Part shown: positions 1 through 13,125 of the stretch, one piece after another | How positions within the stretch are numbered: the stretch's first letter is position 1 | Layout of the letters: the number at the start of each line of letters is the position of its first letter | Assembly: GCA_963691655.1 (NCBI GenBank) | Contig: OY829326.1 | Coordinates: 91,319,235 to 91,383,234, forward strand | DNA length: 64,000 nt | Origin: Toxonevra muliebris | Taxonomy: Eukaryota > Arthropoda > Insecta > Diptera > Pallopteridae | Direction: 5' to 3' | Translations under genes and position numbers: made by a program | Notes under the pieces: model-generated | Told to the model about the DNA's origin: nothing | Databases searched by the model: none | What the model saw: only the letters and a program-made list of their open reading frames with translations

Positions 1-3000
1 AGCATTCAATTTGGTATTCAGTAATACAATTTTGATTATACTACCTGTTGGAAGTAGCAGACATAAATGAACACATAAAATATATCATGGCAACGCTATA
101 TACTGTAGCGAGCCGTTGCTCATTGTTTTTTTTTTTTAACTAAACTGAAAAGATTTTCTTTTTTTTTCCACTTCTATCTTGACTATGTAGAGTTTGAGCA
201 AGTCGTTTTAATAATTTCTATAAATTGTAAATTTGAATTCCTAATAAAGTTAAATATTTTTGAATTTCGAGTTGTTTTTTAATTGAAAACTACTACAAGA
301 GCCAGGTGCCATCGACAAATCCACTACCCATATACAAATATTTCGAAACTATTTTTTCTCTTTGACTTACCTAAGAGGTCAGTAAAAGGCCCATAGTAAA
401 GGAAAACTTTCCAAAAATCTTTCCTCCTATCAGCATTTTCTATTTCATGGGCTCGACTTTCTACAAGATAGCTTTGTCGTAAGATCTTTCCAGTTTTAAT
501 TCGTTATCACCTTTGAAATAAAACCATTACTTGTGCCTCGAAATTTTAATGTGGGTGAATAAATACATGATAGAAATGAAAAAAAATCATAGAGTGCATG
601 ATTTTTCTCTTTATTATGGACATTTTTTGGCTTTTGAAGCATCTGAAAGAAAAAAATGTTTCAAAATATTTGTGCGCGATTGGTTTTATAAAATTTATGT
701 CATTGGAAACCAAGTTGAATGCTTATAAACCCAGAAAAAACGTACTAGTTATTGAAGAGAAAACCTTAATAGTTAGTGTTTTCATCATTTCAGACCACAA
801 AACTCAAATCAAAATTCTTAAAAAAGTACTGGAATTTATTCACAATGATGAAAGTGGCATTTTATGATAATCATCACTTAGCCTTGAATCGTCATCAAAT
901 GGTAAAACAAGAATAGATTGAAAACGTATGTTTCAGAGTACGCTCCCCAAACTAACGAGGACTAAAAGAAATCGGTGAATGATTGTTTGTTTGGGAAAAA
1001 ATACTCCAGAAAGATGAAAAAATCTTGTTTTCATTATGGAAGAATAATTTACCAAAATTATTAGCGAAAAAGGTGATCATTTTTGATGCTGAGAATTTTC
1101 CTAACATACTTTTACACCATCATACTGTCACTTTGGAATATTAAGCTTTAAAAGAAAATCAGGAATAAATTTCTTTCTTTATAGTGTTATTACTATTTCA
1201 AAAACATTTCATGAAGTTTTATAATTGTGTAAATAAATTTAAAGGTATCTATTATTGAGAAGATATTTGGTGCTAAAGTTCTGTTTTCATTTTGACAACT
1301 TACTTTCTCCACCTACTGCATACATTGCATATTTATTATTTAATAAGACATATCATAACAAATTTTTTCTTATACATTTGGCGGCCATCCTAATGTTTAT
1401 GTTATAAGTATAGGTTCTTTGAATACACCAATATTATTTTGTAATGTAATTTCCGCGTACAGAACTTTTTGCTACCCTAATTCAAAAGTTGAAAGCATAA
1501 CCCCAAAAGAAGAAAGAAAAATACAAACAAAGGTGTACCGCATTGACTACACCACTCCATGCCACAACGATGCCAATCGAGTCGTCGACTTTTTTACAAC
1601 TTTGAAAAATTATTCAAATTACAATTTTTGCTGGGCTCACAGAAAACGCTGAAAAGTAGCAGGATGATTACTTTTTATACTCGCACTCAACAAGAATGCA
1701 ATGTGGAAATTTAGAAAAGTATCAAAACTTTTACAACAACAAGCACAACAAAAAAGTAGAAGAAGAAAGAGAAGAGCAGTAGCAGAAATGATGATGGTGG
1801 ATGGTTGGTTTGGTTTGATTTGCATATATGCAAATTTGGGTTGATGCGCTTTTATACATTTCAACATTAAATGTTATATAATGCATATAGTTATGTATAT
1901 ACATATATATCCAGTATATGCTCATATACATATGTATATATAAATAAAAAAGTACATACATGTGTGTATGTTTAAATTTTTAGACTCATTTGTTCCTTTG
2001 GGTTAGCTACAATTTGTTATGTAGTACTCAGTAGAACGAATTCAACTAAATGGTATATTGAAGCGACTACTGCTACTGATATGTATTGATGCTACATATT
2101 TCATATTCTTTATACTTTTTACATTGTATGAATCGTAGATCATGGATAGTGGTCATAGTTTTTAAAGAAAATAAAGGACAAATTGAAATTTATCGATATA
2201 CAGTAAAGCAAATTATGTGCACTAAAACTTTGATATAAAAAAGTATGTAATGCTTCGATTTTTAATTCGGGTTTCTTAGTAGTTCACATAAAAACACTAA
2301 TATATATAACATATATACCAGATCAGTGAGAGACACTACAAGCGATGTCGTTTCTCTACTGAGTGTTGTGGTAATAATGCATTCATGATTTTCTTGAGCG
2401 TTTTGTTGCACGCTAGTTTACAGATTTCTTCCTTTCTAGAACGTGGTCACCGTGACGCAGGGTCATCAGGCTCGATATACGGCCAAAAAATAGAAAGTAG
2501 AAAAATAAAGTTGTTCTACCCGGAAATGGAAAACATACAAGAGAAAAAAGGTTTTGACCCTCCATGGGTTGTTGTGCTATTATAGTAGTAATAATATATT
2601 TCCAGTGAAAATTATAGATAATACAAAGGATGAGGCAATGAGAGTATGCTTGCAGTAAGTATAAAAATATGTGTTGCATGTGACAAGTTGGGTGCAATGT
2701 TTCTCCCTTGCAGACGATGGGTTTCATTGCGCTACAAAAAGTTATGTCCTCTCATTTGCCTTTTAAAAGTGGGTGGGTTATTACTCTTTATTTCATGGGT
2801 ACATTTTGCTTTTTCGTTTTACTTTTTGTTTTAATTTTTGTATTATAATTTCAATTTGTAGCCTTTGGGTGCTTTTTGTATATCCGTTTCCGTTTTTTAT
2901 CTCAGTATATTGCTAAATTTTTCTGTTTGATTTGGTTTGGGTTTCGCTGTTGTTTTTTTGTATATATTTTCAAACCATCTTACTCCATTTTTAAACTCAT

Positions 3001-3904
3001 TTGTATCCTCGTATCTTTGTGTTTTTCTTTGAATTTGACTTAGAACGTTTTTATTCAAATGATTAGGTATACTGAAATCTATACAAAACTACCATCTAAA
3101 ATGCGTAAAAGGGGCACAGAATACATATAATTATAAGGTAGGCTCTACTAAAAAATTCGTAGACTATAGTTTTCTTTTCTTTTTTTAAGTGAAATTAATA
3201 CTTTAAAGCGGCACAAATAAACTTATCATGAATGGATATGGTGACAGAGACAATAGCTGTTTATTCCCCCCTAGCTAGCTTAAAATGTGCGAATAAAATG
3301 ACCAAATTCTTAAGTCTCTTCTTAATTATATATTTCTTCATAATGAAACTGCTTAGCAGCTAGAGGTGAAACATTTTTATGGATTTCAGTCAGTGTGGTT
3401 AATCGTGGACATTGTTTTTAGTGTTTACCCTTATAAGAATATTTAACCATGATTTTAACTTTTTTTTTCTATTTCTGCACCATAATATTCTTTCCGAAAT
3501 TCATTAATTTTATTTCTAACTTTCTAACTAGAATTTGATGTAGCTAAACTACTTGTTAAGTATGCATATCAATTATAATTTTACGTGTTATCTCTGTGGC
3601 TTTGTTGTTGTTTTCCCATATAATTATCGTTGCTAGTTATACATAACTAGAATCAAGTGACGAATAAAATGCAGCTGATGGTAACTATATTTAACTAATA
3701 AGTACCAAAATGAGATTCCAGCTTGTGAATAATAAAAAATTATAAATTAAAATTTGATTAAATACTGTGTAAAAGTAAATAAAGTACAGTGCAAATCAAT
3801 GGAGGAGTAAAAATAGCTATTGTTGTGAATAGTCTTCAACATTCTGCATTTAGCAACACTGTATAGTGACGTTTCATAATTGGAAAATTTATTCAAATTT
3901 TTTA
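1..3904. other. AT-rich non-coding DNA, no recognisable gene
   Basis: Homopolymer runs, short chance reading frames of under 80 codons and stop codons in all frames. Around 1888-1965 there is an ATATGTATATAC-type simple repeat typical of fly introns. No transposase, reverse transcriptase, tRNA or splice-site-bounded reading frame was recognised on either strand. Confidence 0.6.
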
Positions 3905-4575
3905 AGGGCGATGTTACACGATCAATGTTCACATCAAACTTTTTTAGCGCCTGGTTATATTGGTGCTCGGTTTTCGACGAACATAAAACATTTTCTCCCG
4001 TGCTCGGTCAAGTTGGTTACATTCAGCTCGTGACAGAGTTGTTTTTTGTCAAAATATACTCGTTTGTTTAATACTATTTTGTATGTAATGATACTGTTTT
4101 GCAAAATAACTCATTGCCACCCTGAATACTCGACGTGCTTGGTTTATAATACATCGAGCATATCGTGTTCGGTGTGAGAGTGAGTACAGACTTTCTCTTT
4201 GTGTTCGGTGCATCAACAATTTCATGGTGTTCGCCGAGCGTACTTGCTATATAACCACAGCCTAAGTGACGAAAAAAACCTGCATCACTTCAAATAAAAT
4301 GGGGTTGCTGCAGATACACTGTTGCATTTTATTGGAAAACAGTAATATTTTATAAAAATACTAGACTTTTTACTAACTTATAAATAATTTTTTTTCCTTT
4401 GCCACCCTTTGCGTTGTTGGCTTTTGTTTGTTTATGAAAATGAGCACTGTTTAAAAAATTACTTAATAATTTTTATAAAAACATGGTAATTCAATGACCA
4501 AGCAACAAAGTGACGAATAGTTCGCAAATTTTAAAGATTATTTTTTTGTGTTTTTCATATATAAATGCAATATTT
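3905..4575 (+). repeat. First copy of a duplicated segment (second copy 5939-6372), interrupted by a MITE
   Basis: The segment begins AGGGCGATGTTACACGATCA, as at 5939. Its right part (from about 4268, 'CCTGCATCACTTCAAA') matches 6054-6372 almost base for base for some 300 bp. The two halves are separated here by a 317-bp inverted-repeat insertion (3947-4263) that the second copy lacks, so the second copy serves as the empty-site allele. No protein is encoded. Confidence 0.75.
3947..4263 (-). mobile_element. Small inverted-repeat element (MITE), family A
   Basis: The right end reads ATATAACCACAGCCT, whose reverse complement AGGCTGTGGTTATAT resembles the left end GCCTGGTTATAT. The interior ('TTTGTTTAATACTATTTTG', 'CGAACAC', 'GCTCGG' motifs) matches, in opposite orientation, the element at 26482-26781, so this is a dispersed family. 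Comparison with the uninterrupted duplicate near 6040-6060 places the insertion after a T-run. No coding capacity; the superfamily was not assigned, and no clear target duplication was seen. Confidence 0.65.
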
Positions 4576-4579
4576 TTGA

Positions 4580-5744
4580 TGTGTAAACATTTTACCTCAC
4601 GGTATGGGCAAAATTTGAAATGTGTAAAATGTAAGAATAACTGTATCGTAAGATGTAAGATAACTGTAACGTCCAGTTCCCCTCTCGCTCGCACTACTGC
4701 GCGGCATGACTGTGCTACTCTAAACAACAAAGAGAAGAGAAGAAGAGAGGGAGAAATTAAAATACGAGCGGAGTTTGTTTGTCTATATTTCGATCAATTT
4801 ACTTACACATATATGTACATACGAAAACAAAATGTGTGTGTACATTTATTCGTGGCAGAATTATTTGTTGGTGTTAAACGTATGGAGATCGACTATACCA
4901 TACAAGCAGAGAAGTCGCCGTAGCAAACACAGGCGTTTGATAGGTTTTGCAATCGGTTAGTTAGATTGGATTAAAATAAAATATTTTTAAAATATAAAAA
5001 CAATACAAAATGATAAGTAATAAGGAATCTAGGTTTCAATAAATGTATTAACAAAATGTAGTGATAATTATAGCAAATCAAACTTATTTATTATAAAATC
5101 ATTTATTTACTTCAATAAAAATACATTGTTTCTTATTTTTATTACTGGTCTGGTCTGGACTGGTCACCCTGTTGCCTTTCTAAGGTTATATGCGGAAAGC
5201 ACTTATCGTCGCCTGAGAATTGATTTGGCGTATGTGTGTACAAATTCATATACCTATACGCCAAATCAATTTTCAAGCGACGTTATGTAAAATTTTCTCA
5301 TCTAACAAAATTTCAAATCGACAGGAAGGAAAACTTAAAGCGCGGAAAAAAAGATGCAATTACAGCTGCGTATATGCGAACATATCGTGCCCGATGCATT
5401 AAGTAAAAGAAAAATAATGCAACTACGATTTGGTGCAATTGCAAAATATTTTTGTTATCACAACAACAAATATATGCGATATGGAATAAAAATTTGCATT
5501 TGCAATGATGTAAGACCATTTGCAATTTATAGTGAATTGGACTATTATATATAAAAGATAATGATATCTAATGAATTTTTAAGTTTATAAAAGAATTGTT
5601 TTAATTTGAGTTATTTACCTAAGCATATAGATTATACATCAAATCCATATATATGGCTATACATATGTGAGCTTATGTATATGGCATTCAGTTGGCTTAA
5701 CTGTTTACACATCAAATATCTTGCGTGCCTTGCACACATCCATT
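4580..5744. other. AT-rich non-coding DNA
   Basis: A CT/GA-rich patch at about 4676-4750 includes GAGAAGAGAAGAAGAGAGG. Otherwise only AT-rich sequence with short chance reading frames; nothing recognisable as a gene or element. Confidence 0.5.
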
Positions 5745-5745
5745 G

Positions 5746-5938
5746 TTTTTTGTATAATTTGTTGCTATTTCCACCGACATTATCTCATATTGTCATTATA
5801 ATTATTTTCCATCCAATTCCATTCCAATTGTTGAATTTTCATTCACTCCAAATTACAAATAAATACTTTTTGGTTGGTAAAACATAGTTGCAGGTAAAAG
5901 TATTAAAAAATAACATTCAGCAAAAAACTGATAGTGTA
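5746..5938 (+). repeat. About 190-bp direct repeat, copy 1 (copy 2 at 6374-6558)
   Basis: From 'TTTTTGTATAATTTG' to 'AAAAACTGATAGTGTA' this stretch recurs at 6374-6558 with only small differences. Copy 1 stops exactly where the inverted-repeat element starting AGGGCGATG begins (5939). Copy 2 lies inside the span of that element. Confidence 0.85.
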
Positions 5939-6639
5939 AGGGCGATGTTACATGATCAATGTTTTGCTGTCAAACAATGCAATTGTTGTTGCTTTGAAAA
6001 ATGAGCAAAAGAGAGGATGACAACATTTCACTTCAAATTTTTTTACTGTCGAAAAAACCCTGCATCACTTCAAAGAAAATGGGGTTGCTGAAGATGCACT
6101 GTTGCATTTTATTGGAAAATACTAATATTTTATGAAAAATACTAGACTTTTTACTAACTTATAAATACATTTTTTTTCTTTGCCACCCTTTGCTTTGTTT
6201 GGCTTTTGTTTGTTTGTAAAAATGAGTATTGTTTAAAAAATTACTTAATAATTTGTATAAAAATATAAAAACATGATAATTCAATGGCCAAGTAACAAAG
6301 TGGCGGAGCTTATTTTAATAGTTCGCAAATTTGAAAGATTATTTTTCTACGTTTTTCATATATAAATGCTACATTTTTTGTATAATTTGTTGCTATTTCC
6401 ACCAACATTATCTCATATTGTCATTATAATTATTTTCCATCCAATTCCATTCCAATTGTTGAATTTCCAAAATACAATTAAATACTTTTTGGTTGGAAAA
6501 ACATAGTTGCAGGTAAAAGTATTAAAAAATAACATTCAGCAAAAAACTGATAGTGTAACAGGGCATCAAACAAAACGATGAAAAGAGAGTAAAAACAGAA
6601 AACATTGACAGCAAAACATTGACCGTGTAACATCAGCCT
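5939..6639. mobile_element. Composite non-autonomous DNA element with ~35-bp terminal inverted repeats
   Basis: The left end AGGGCGATGTTACATGATCA continues as ATGTTTTGCTGTCAA. The right end (6605-6639) is its inverted counterpart, ending GTGTAACATCAGCCT. The interior holds the segment shared with 4268-4575 and then a second copy of the 190-bp sequence that flanks the left end outside the element. There is no reading frame. The flanks (ATAGTGTA and AAGTGTTT) do not form a clean target duplication, so superfamily assignment is open; a rearranged tandem insertion is possible. Confidence 0.65.
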
Positions 6640-6987
6640 AAGTGTTTTTTAAGGTGCAACGAAAACTGGTTCATCTGCATTTTTTCGATTATTCTACTTT
6701 AATTTCACAGTTTTTGGCAAGGCAATTATTTTCTGTACTTTAAGGTATGCTTGTGGCGGTCTGGAATCTACGAATACACAACAACAACAATCACACTAGA
6801 CAGAAAAAACCAAGACCAATGAGATTTCAATAGTAAAGTTTCGGCTATTATTAAGAGGAGGTTACCGTTCATGACATGAAAAATCGTATTTTTGTTTTTA
6901 ACATAATTTGCATCTTTAGAGTGTTTAGAACACGTGGGTGAAAGAATATTTTCATATGTAAAATATTTTATAATTTACAGCCTGTCG

Positions 6988-7017
6988 ACGCGGCAGACAG
7001 TTCCACGTCTGCCGCGT
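6988..7017. repeat. GC-rich perfect hairpin, 11-bp stem
   Basis: ACGCGGCAGAC (6988-6998) is followed after an 8-base loop by its exact reverse complement GTCTGCCGCGT (7007-7017). The stem is about 70% G+C in surroundings that are overwhelmingly A+T. Too short for a microRNA precursor. No CTRR end follows on either strand, which argues against a Helitron 3' end. Confidence 0.85.
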
Positions 7018-10000
7018 GGATTTTTTATAACATTAAATTTTAATTGTATTTTTCAGGGAACAGTGTTTTTCAAAGTGGGCTTCATTCTCTCTGCTTAATT
7101 GAGCGGAAATTCATTCCGCCGATTTTTATCAAAAATTGATTCAGAAATGTCTTTTTTCATACGATGAAGCAAAAAAAAAAGAGCACAACCACTGGGGTTT
7201 TTTTTTCAAACAGTTGCCATTTGTTTGTGTTGATACATATGAATCCTGAAAAGCCTGGGATTGACATCCCTAGTTTCACCTATCCGCCAAAGAGTAACTG
7301 ACTTTTTCTCGTACTCTCCCCTACATTTATGTATAATTAAGCTTTGAATACTTATCCTGAGAAAATGTGAAAATCGATACAGATTTTTCTCGCCAATATA
7401 AGTAAATTTATTTTATATACTGCATTGTTGAAAATGCAAAGGTTTATTAATTGCAATACACCAATAGGATAAAAGAGAGTACGAAACTGAAAATTCCATT
7501 CATTATTTGTATGTATTTTATTAGAAAATGAGTTAGGCATACTTAGGTATTTTAGCTATACTTAGGCAACTGCCCAAAATATCTATAAATTTCTCCTATG
7601 AATTTCTACAGTATTTGAAAGAGGATATGTTTTGATATTTTATAAAATACCTACCAATGAATACCATTCGCTTCTTAACACCTGTAGACTACTTAGGAAA
7701 GCAGATTGTGGCCAACTTGGCTATCAGGCTAAATTCAGTTAGCCCCTGGTTTGATCAGTTTGAACAGGCCCAAACTGAATGGACGGGTATTTTCTGAGTA
7801 ATTGCGGTTAAGCTTATCGTACTTGATCAGTGTAGCGTCTTTCAATCACGGTTATACAGGATACAGCAAACTCTATTAAATTTTAGCGACAGGTAACATG
7901 CAATCAATTTCCATTCTAGTTCAACATTCATTTTCAAGGTGGCTTTTGATAGAAGATATTTATTCAATAATTACCTTGTCTGGGTTCCAAGTCATAATGA
8001 TATACAAAAAATTATTAAATCTGTTGAATTGGCTAGATTTTAAACAAACATGACACTTTCATATTTTAAAAAGGATCATCCACGCAGTATAAAATGCGGT
8101 CTACCTAAGTACATCCTGAATTTAACAACCTAACATAGACCAAACCAATTTAGGATGATTTAAAAATACGTTACTTTATACATTCTATTTTTAAATTATT
8201 TCAATCATCGAACACAATTTTTCCCCAAAATTCAACTAAAATCAAAATATCATATAATTTGCAGCATCCTCCGAATGCCGAATGCACTCGTTCCAATTCG
8301 ATTTTGTACTGCATTTTAATCCTGCTTACTCTCTTTCGTTCACTCGTACTCTCATTGTATACAAAATAATGTTGGATTGGGGATTGTGTGGAGTGAGTGA
8401 GGGCTATAAGCAGAGTGGGTATTACCAAGTCGGCGGAGTAGTTGGGTTGCCATTTCTGCTGCCGTTGTTGCTACTGCTCTTTGGCGGCTGTTTGCGTTGT
8501 ATCGTTGTCGTCTATAAAATGTTAGAAAAAAAAAATTGTGCACGTTTCATAAAACCACCGACGACAGAGCAGTAACAACCGAAATGCTTTCCCAGGGATG
8601 CATTGCTTTGTGCGTCTTCTTATCCCTTCTACATAAATACATGAACACTACACACATACATAAGCATATTAAAGTACATCGAGCTAGATACAAAAAAAAA
8701 GGTTTTGTTGTATCTCTCTAAAAATGAACCTCGGTTTATTTTTTTTATTCAATGTTGATTCAAAATATTTGGAAAATTAAACAAAAAATTTAAAATTTCA
8801 GAAATCATATAAAAAATATTACCAAAATTAGAACAAATAACTCAATATCTCGAGTCTGTTAGCAGATTCAAAAAAAAAATTGTATGCAGAACTCAAGTAC
8901 TTTTGGGTTTTATTATTTTGAGCTTTTATTTGGACAAAAGTACCTTAGAGAAAAAAAAAATAAGCTGGCTCACGAACTGTAATCATTAGAGCCGACATTT
9001 TTTTTGGAAATCACGATGAAATAAACTGAAGTTAATTTTTAGAGGGTTGTGATGCACTTTAATGTACATATCTACCATACATTCTATACATATTCTTTGT
9101 TGTTGAGTTAGTGAATTCGGGGATGATATATTCATAAATTTCCAAATTGATTAAATTTCTTTAATAAAGTAGAAATAAGCAGAAAATCATTCAAGTTGAG
9201 TCAAGTTTATCGTCAATTTTCAAAAACCTTGCAAATAATGGAACAAATATTCGCCGGCATTTTGTTGCTTTTTGGCTATTAGTTATGGAACATTTATTTG
9301 AAAGCATATTTACATTAGAATTTTCAAACGAAATGTTGAATTGATGTTTGATGTGCTCTATTAAATGTTAGCTATGTTGGCAAATACAATTATCAAACGG
9401 AAATTGATTGATTTAGCTTTAGGATATTTAATTAAAATTTCAAAGTTGTAAATAAATTTAAAATTTTTGTTTTTTCAGAGATTGTGTCTATGTATGAAAC
9501 TTTTTGTTGTTGTAGAAAAAACAGCCCTTTTATGAAATTTTTTTGGAGTTGTTTATTAGCTTATTTGAAGCTCCCCCATTTCATTATTGTTCTTATTTTC
9601 TTTTTTTGTTTTAACCAGCCGGAAACGGAAACCACTTGTGCACACTTTTGAAGCTGCATTAAGAGCAACATATTTTTGTACATTTGAGAAATTAGCTTAT
9701 GCTAGTACTTGAAACAGTTATGCCGAATTTTGAAAATAAATATCTACATACTGAGAGTTGAGTTTGAAGAAATCTACAATAAATTAACGGATATATCTAG
9801 TTAGGGTAGTCAGATTTTGAACTTATAAATCAGTACATAGAACAAGAATTCGATTGAAAAATCAATCTCAATCAATAAATAATTGTCAGCAGATATTAAC
9901 ATTAATAAAATGTATTGATATATTTCTACGAAATAAATTAGTCAACTAGACTAAAACAAAACTTCTCAGTATTTTATGCGTTTAGTACATAGTCGAACAC

Positions 10001-10030
10001 AAACATCAAAACGATAAAATATACATGTTA
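7018..10030. other. AT-rich non-coding DNA
   Basis: Reading frames near 8282-8575 come from a GCTGTTGTT-rich stretch and look low-complexity, not conserved. No transposon protein, tRNA or paired splice sites recognised. Confidence 0.5.
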
Positions 10031-10324
10031 GGTTAGGTTGGAGTGGCTGTCGAGAGACACACTTAGGCCTGAACGGCCCATTGTGATACCACATAGTTGG
10101 ACCTACAGTTTAACGCCGATTCCGAACGGCGGTGTGGCAATTTTTTATCGGCTTGGTGGTTTTGCCATTACCAACCAATGTGTGTACTTGTACACTATCT
10201 TATAATTCTCATATACTTCATATTAATAGTGAATATAAGAAAGTAAAGAAAATTAACCACCAGACGAAGACGGGAATCGAACCCGAACCTCCCAGATGAA
10301 AGTCTAGTGCACTATCCACTAGGC
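10031..10324 (-). mobile_element. tRNA-derived SINE, family A, full length
   Basis: On the minus strand the element starts GCCTAGTGGATAGTGCACTA, a tRNA-like 5' head. It has an A-box-like TAGTGGATAGTG and a good B box GGTTCGATTCC, as expected for an RNA polymerase III promoter. The tRNA-unrelated body continues to a GGTTAGGTTGGAGTGG-type end (plus-strand left side). A 14-bp target duplication, AAATATACATGTTA, flanks it at 10017-10030 and 10325-10338. Other copies or pieces lie at 14820-15117, 57483-57601 and 58584-58654. It needs a partner LINE for movement and encodes no protein. Confidence 0.92.
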
Positions 10325-10338
10325 AAATATACATGTTA

Positions 10339-11859
10339 CAGCGTTTGAAAAGATTACTTCTGATTTATATTATAAATATGTGGGTTTAAAGCTTGTAAAT
10401 TTTTTGTTATTTCGTTATAATAAAATCAATGATATCATGGTTAGTTTTGTATTTAAAATGGATTGGATGTTCAGCGAGTTATAGCAAAAATTTGCACAAA
10501 TATTCTTTCCAATGTTCCCCTTATTTTATGTCCTTTTAACGGTGTAAAAAGAAAATTCATAAGAGAGAGGAAAAACTGAGAGTGGGAAAGAGTACTCAAT
10601 ACTCAAGTGCTCTGTGCAAAATTTTACTACAAATCAAACTCAATGCTAACTAAGATAACTTAAGCTTTATTGTATAAAAATAGCCAATAGAAGCTTGATT
10701 ATAAACATCCATATAAGCCAACCTAACTGAGCAATTTCAGTTACGATTTCGGCTTAAAGAATACGGTGTTCCAAGTTTTTGGCCAGAAGTGCTCCAGATA
10801 TATTTTCGTCCTTCGAAAAGGTGCAAGGCCGTATTTAGGGGGGAGGTTTTGGGGGTTCTGACTTCCCTCCCCCACCCCCTTTAAATTAGATGTCGTTCGT
10901 GATTATTGATTAGGTATTGATAGTTTCATCAAATATGAAACAAAAACTGGAAAATTATTGATGAGATTCAAGATATAACATAAATTAATATTTATTTTAC
11001 TAAAATCGAACACAGTATGGAAAACAAAACACGTTTCCTGTTTTGTTATCTTTAAGTTGAGAGAAAATATTTTCCAAATCGTTCATTGTTTGATCGCCTG
11101 AAGCTAAGTTTGTGACAGTGTATTTAGTGATAAATTATTTCCTTTGTTCTACTAAATTTTGTCAGGAATGTCCTAAATTTAAATGAATATCATATTCTAC
11201 TTATTGTACAATGGATGAATTTTACGGGCTCTGCATGTAAAACCTTTTATTTTAAGTTTTTATTGTGCTGCCGGATTAATGTAAAGTGAAAAATTAATGA
11301 ATGGTTCTGAATTTTTTTATAGTTTTTCGACCCGCTTAAAACATTTATCAGAATAGATTTTCGGTTGATTTAAGCCTCTTTCCTGTCAATCATTTAACTA
11401 TCCACACAAACATTTAAATTTATAAAGGGGAATTACAAATTTCAAATGGAAAAATATAAGAAATGTTTAATGGTCTATTAAAGAATTAACTGTGTACTTC
11501 ACATATTTTTGGAGAAGAATTTCATGTCGAATAAAAAAAAAATAACATATCATATTGTCCAGTTTACATTGTTGCAATTTAAAGGTATTAATTCTCAAAT
11601 AAAAAATTTGTATTATTTTATTATATGATGCCTGCCCTTTTACATTTTTGGACATTTGAGCTAAAATTTCGTAGAACAAAGAAAATAATGTTTCGCAGAA
11701 TACACTGTCACAAACTACCTGGCTTTTGAGGGTTGTATCATGAACGAATTAGAAAAAATTTTGATGACTCAAGAATGAAGATTGACTCAAGAATGAAGAT
11801 TCTATAAAAAAATTAATAAAATAAAATTGAAATCCAATAAGCTTGTATAAATACATATA
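10339..11859. other. Non-coding DNA with one possible decayed hAT-like end
   Basis: A G-run block at about 10824-10880 (CAAGGCCGTATTTAGGGGGG, then C-rich) resembles the ends of some hAT elements, but no partner end or target duplication was found. The rest is AT-rich with no recognisable gene. Confidence 0.4.
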
Positions 11860-11935
11860 CGGGATTTTGTCTTTTCAATCCCGGGATTTTTAGGACAACT
11901 TTTAGACCAAATCCCGGGACCTCGGGATAATAGTA
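11860..11935. mobile_element. Fragment of a hAT-like element end
   Basis: Repeated TCCCGGGATTT / AAATCCCGGGACC motifs (CGGGATTTT, AATCCCGGGATTTTT, ATCCCGGGACCTCGGGA) crowd into about 75 bp, a pattern common in terminal and subterminal regions of some hAT elements. A related CCCGGACAATCCGGGACT motif occurs at 23937-23954 next to a hAT transposase remnant. No transposase or target duplication here. Confidence 0.4.
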
Positions 11936-12970
11936 GTCAATTGAACTACTAAAAGAAATCATAAAATTTTAGTTTTTATATGCGGCAGAAAGAAATAAAA
12001 TGAAAACCAGCTGTTGCGATTTTAATGCAGCAAAAACGCATCGGTGTTTTCAAAATAAACAATTCCGCCGCATCGAAACCTGTGCGAATCCGCAACTGAA
12101 AACGCGTTTGTGCGTGCACACCTTTGTCGTCTCGAAAACGAAATCTGCTTCGTTTTCAGTCAGTCAAATAAGAAAAAGAAAACAAGAACTATGAGATTTT
12201 TGTGAAAAATTGTTTGATATTGAGAAACAAATGAAACTGGTTAAAAACCATCGTAATGTTTCTCATCAAAACTATATAAAAATATAAGAAAAAAATGTGT
12301 TTTTATAGATATGGCTCCACATTTATTTTTTAAACTTTTTTTTAACACTTTTTTAAAAATTAAATATTTTTTTATTGGCGCAACTGAAAAATGGCAAACT
12401 TTAGTGAGATTCTGAAATTCAATGGCGTTATCGGGCGTAAAGTCTTGTTATGGTTTCTCTTAAATGGACTTTCTTTTCTTAAACTCAAGAAAAAAATTCT
12501 GCGTATTTTTGCAACTTTTAGAAAAATGCAACTTTCTCAAAACGTCTTTAGGCTATGCTACGACCGAAATATGTTACATAATTCTCTGGGTAAGTATATT
12601 GCTTTAACATTTTCTTAAATAATAAAGAAGCAAAGAAAGAAATGATAAATAAATTGTGGGCAGGGTTAGTTACATTTTTTTATAGATCTAGGATGAATAA
12701 CGATCGGTTTTGATCATCAATATTAAATTTCAATTTCATAATTCCAACAAAAAAAAAAAAAACTTAAACAAACACAATTACCGTTACTTCGAAATGCCAA
12801 AAAAGGTAAACAAATCAAATTTTTGCTAAATCCAAGTATTTTTTTTTTAATAATGGAAATAAATTTGAAATATTCTGATTTATCCAATTGCCAGTGCAAC
12901 AAATAAGTTTAAAGCTATTTTTTCTTTTGACAAAGAAAAAGTTGGAAATAAAATTAATAAGAGCTATTAA
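11936..12970. other. AT-rich non-coding DNA
   Basis: The 64-codon frame at 12000-12194 and the 75-codon frame at 12391-12618 match nothing I recognise. An inverted pair GAAAACGAA / TTCGTTTTC lies at about 12135-12160. No other structure. Confidence 0.4.
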
Positions 12971-13125
12971 CCCTCATCGGTCCCCTGTATCCAATATGAT
13001 ACAATTCCAATATATTCAATTAAATATCTTCTATAGTTATTATCCGATTTAAATAAAAAGAGGGCTCATATAGTTAATTTTGAGGAGGAATATAACGCCA
13101 TATAAAACCAGTAGTTGTAATATAT

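Noticed and set aside
4510..4923. 137-codon plus-strand frame
   Set aside because: Part of it lies in a repeat shared with 6300-6372 where the frame is not kept; no motif.
6988..7017. Helitron 3' end or microRNA precursor
   Set aside because: No CTRR terminus follows at the right distance on either strand, and the 11-bp stem is far too short for a microRNA hairpin.
8282..8575. Leucine-rich 97-codon frame as a secreted or membrane peptide
   Set aside because: The hydrophobic run is encoded by a GCTGTTGTT-type low-complexity tract and overlaps other frames on the opposite strand.
10261..10324. tRNA gene on the minus strand
   Set aside because: It has A and B box-like sequences, but the sequence cannot be closed into a full cloverleaf, continues into a SINE body and is flanked by a target duplication; it is the SINE head.
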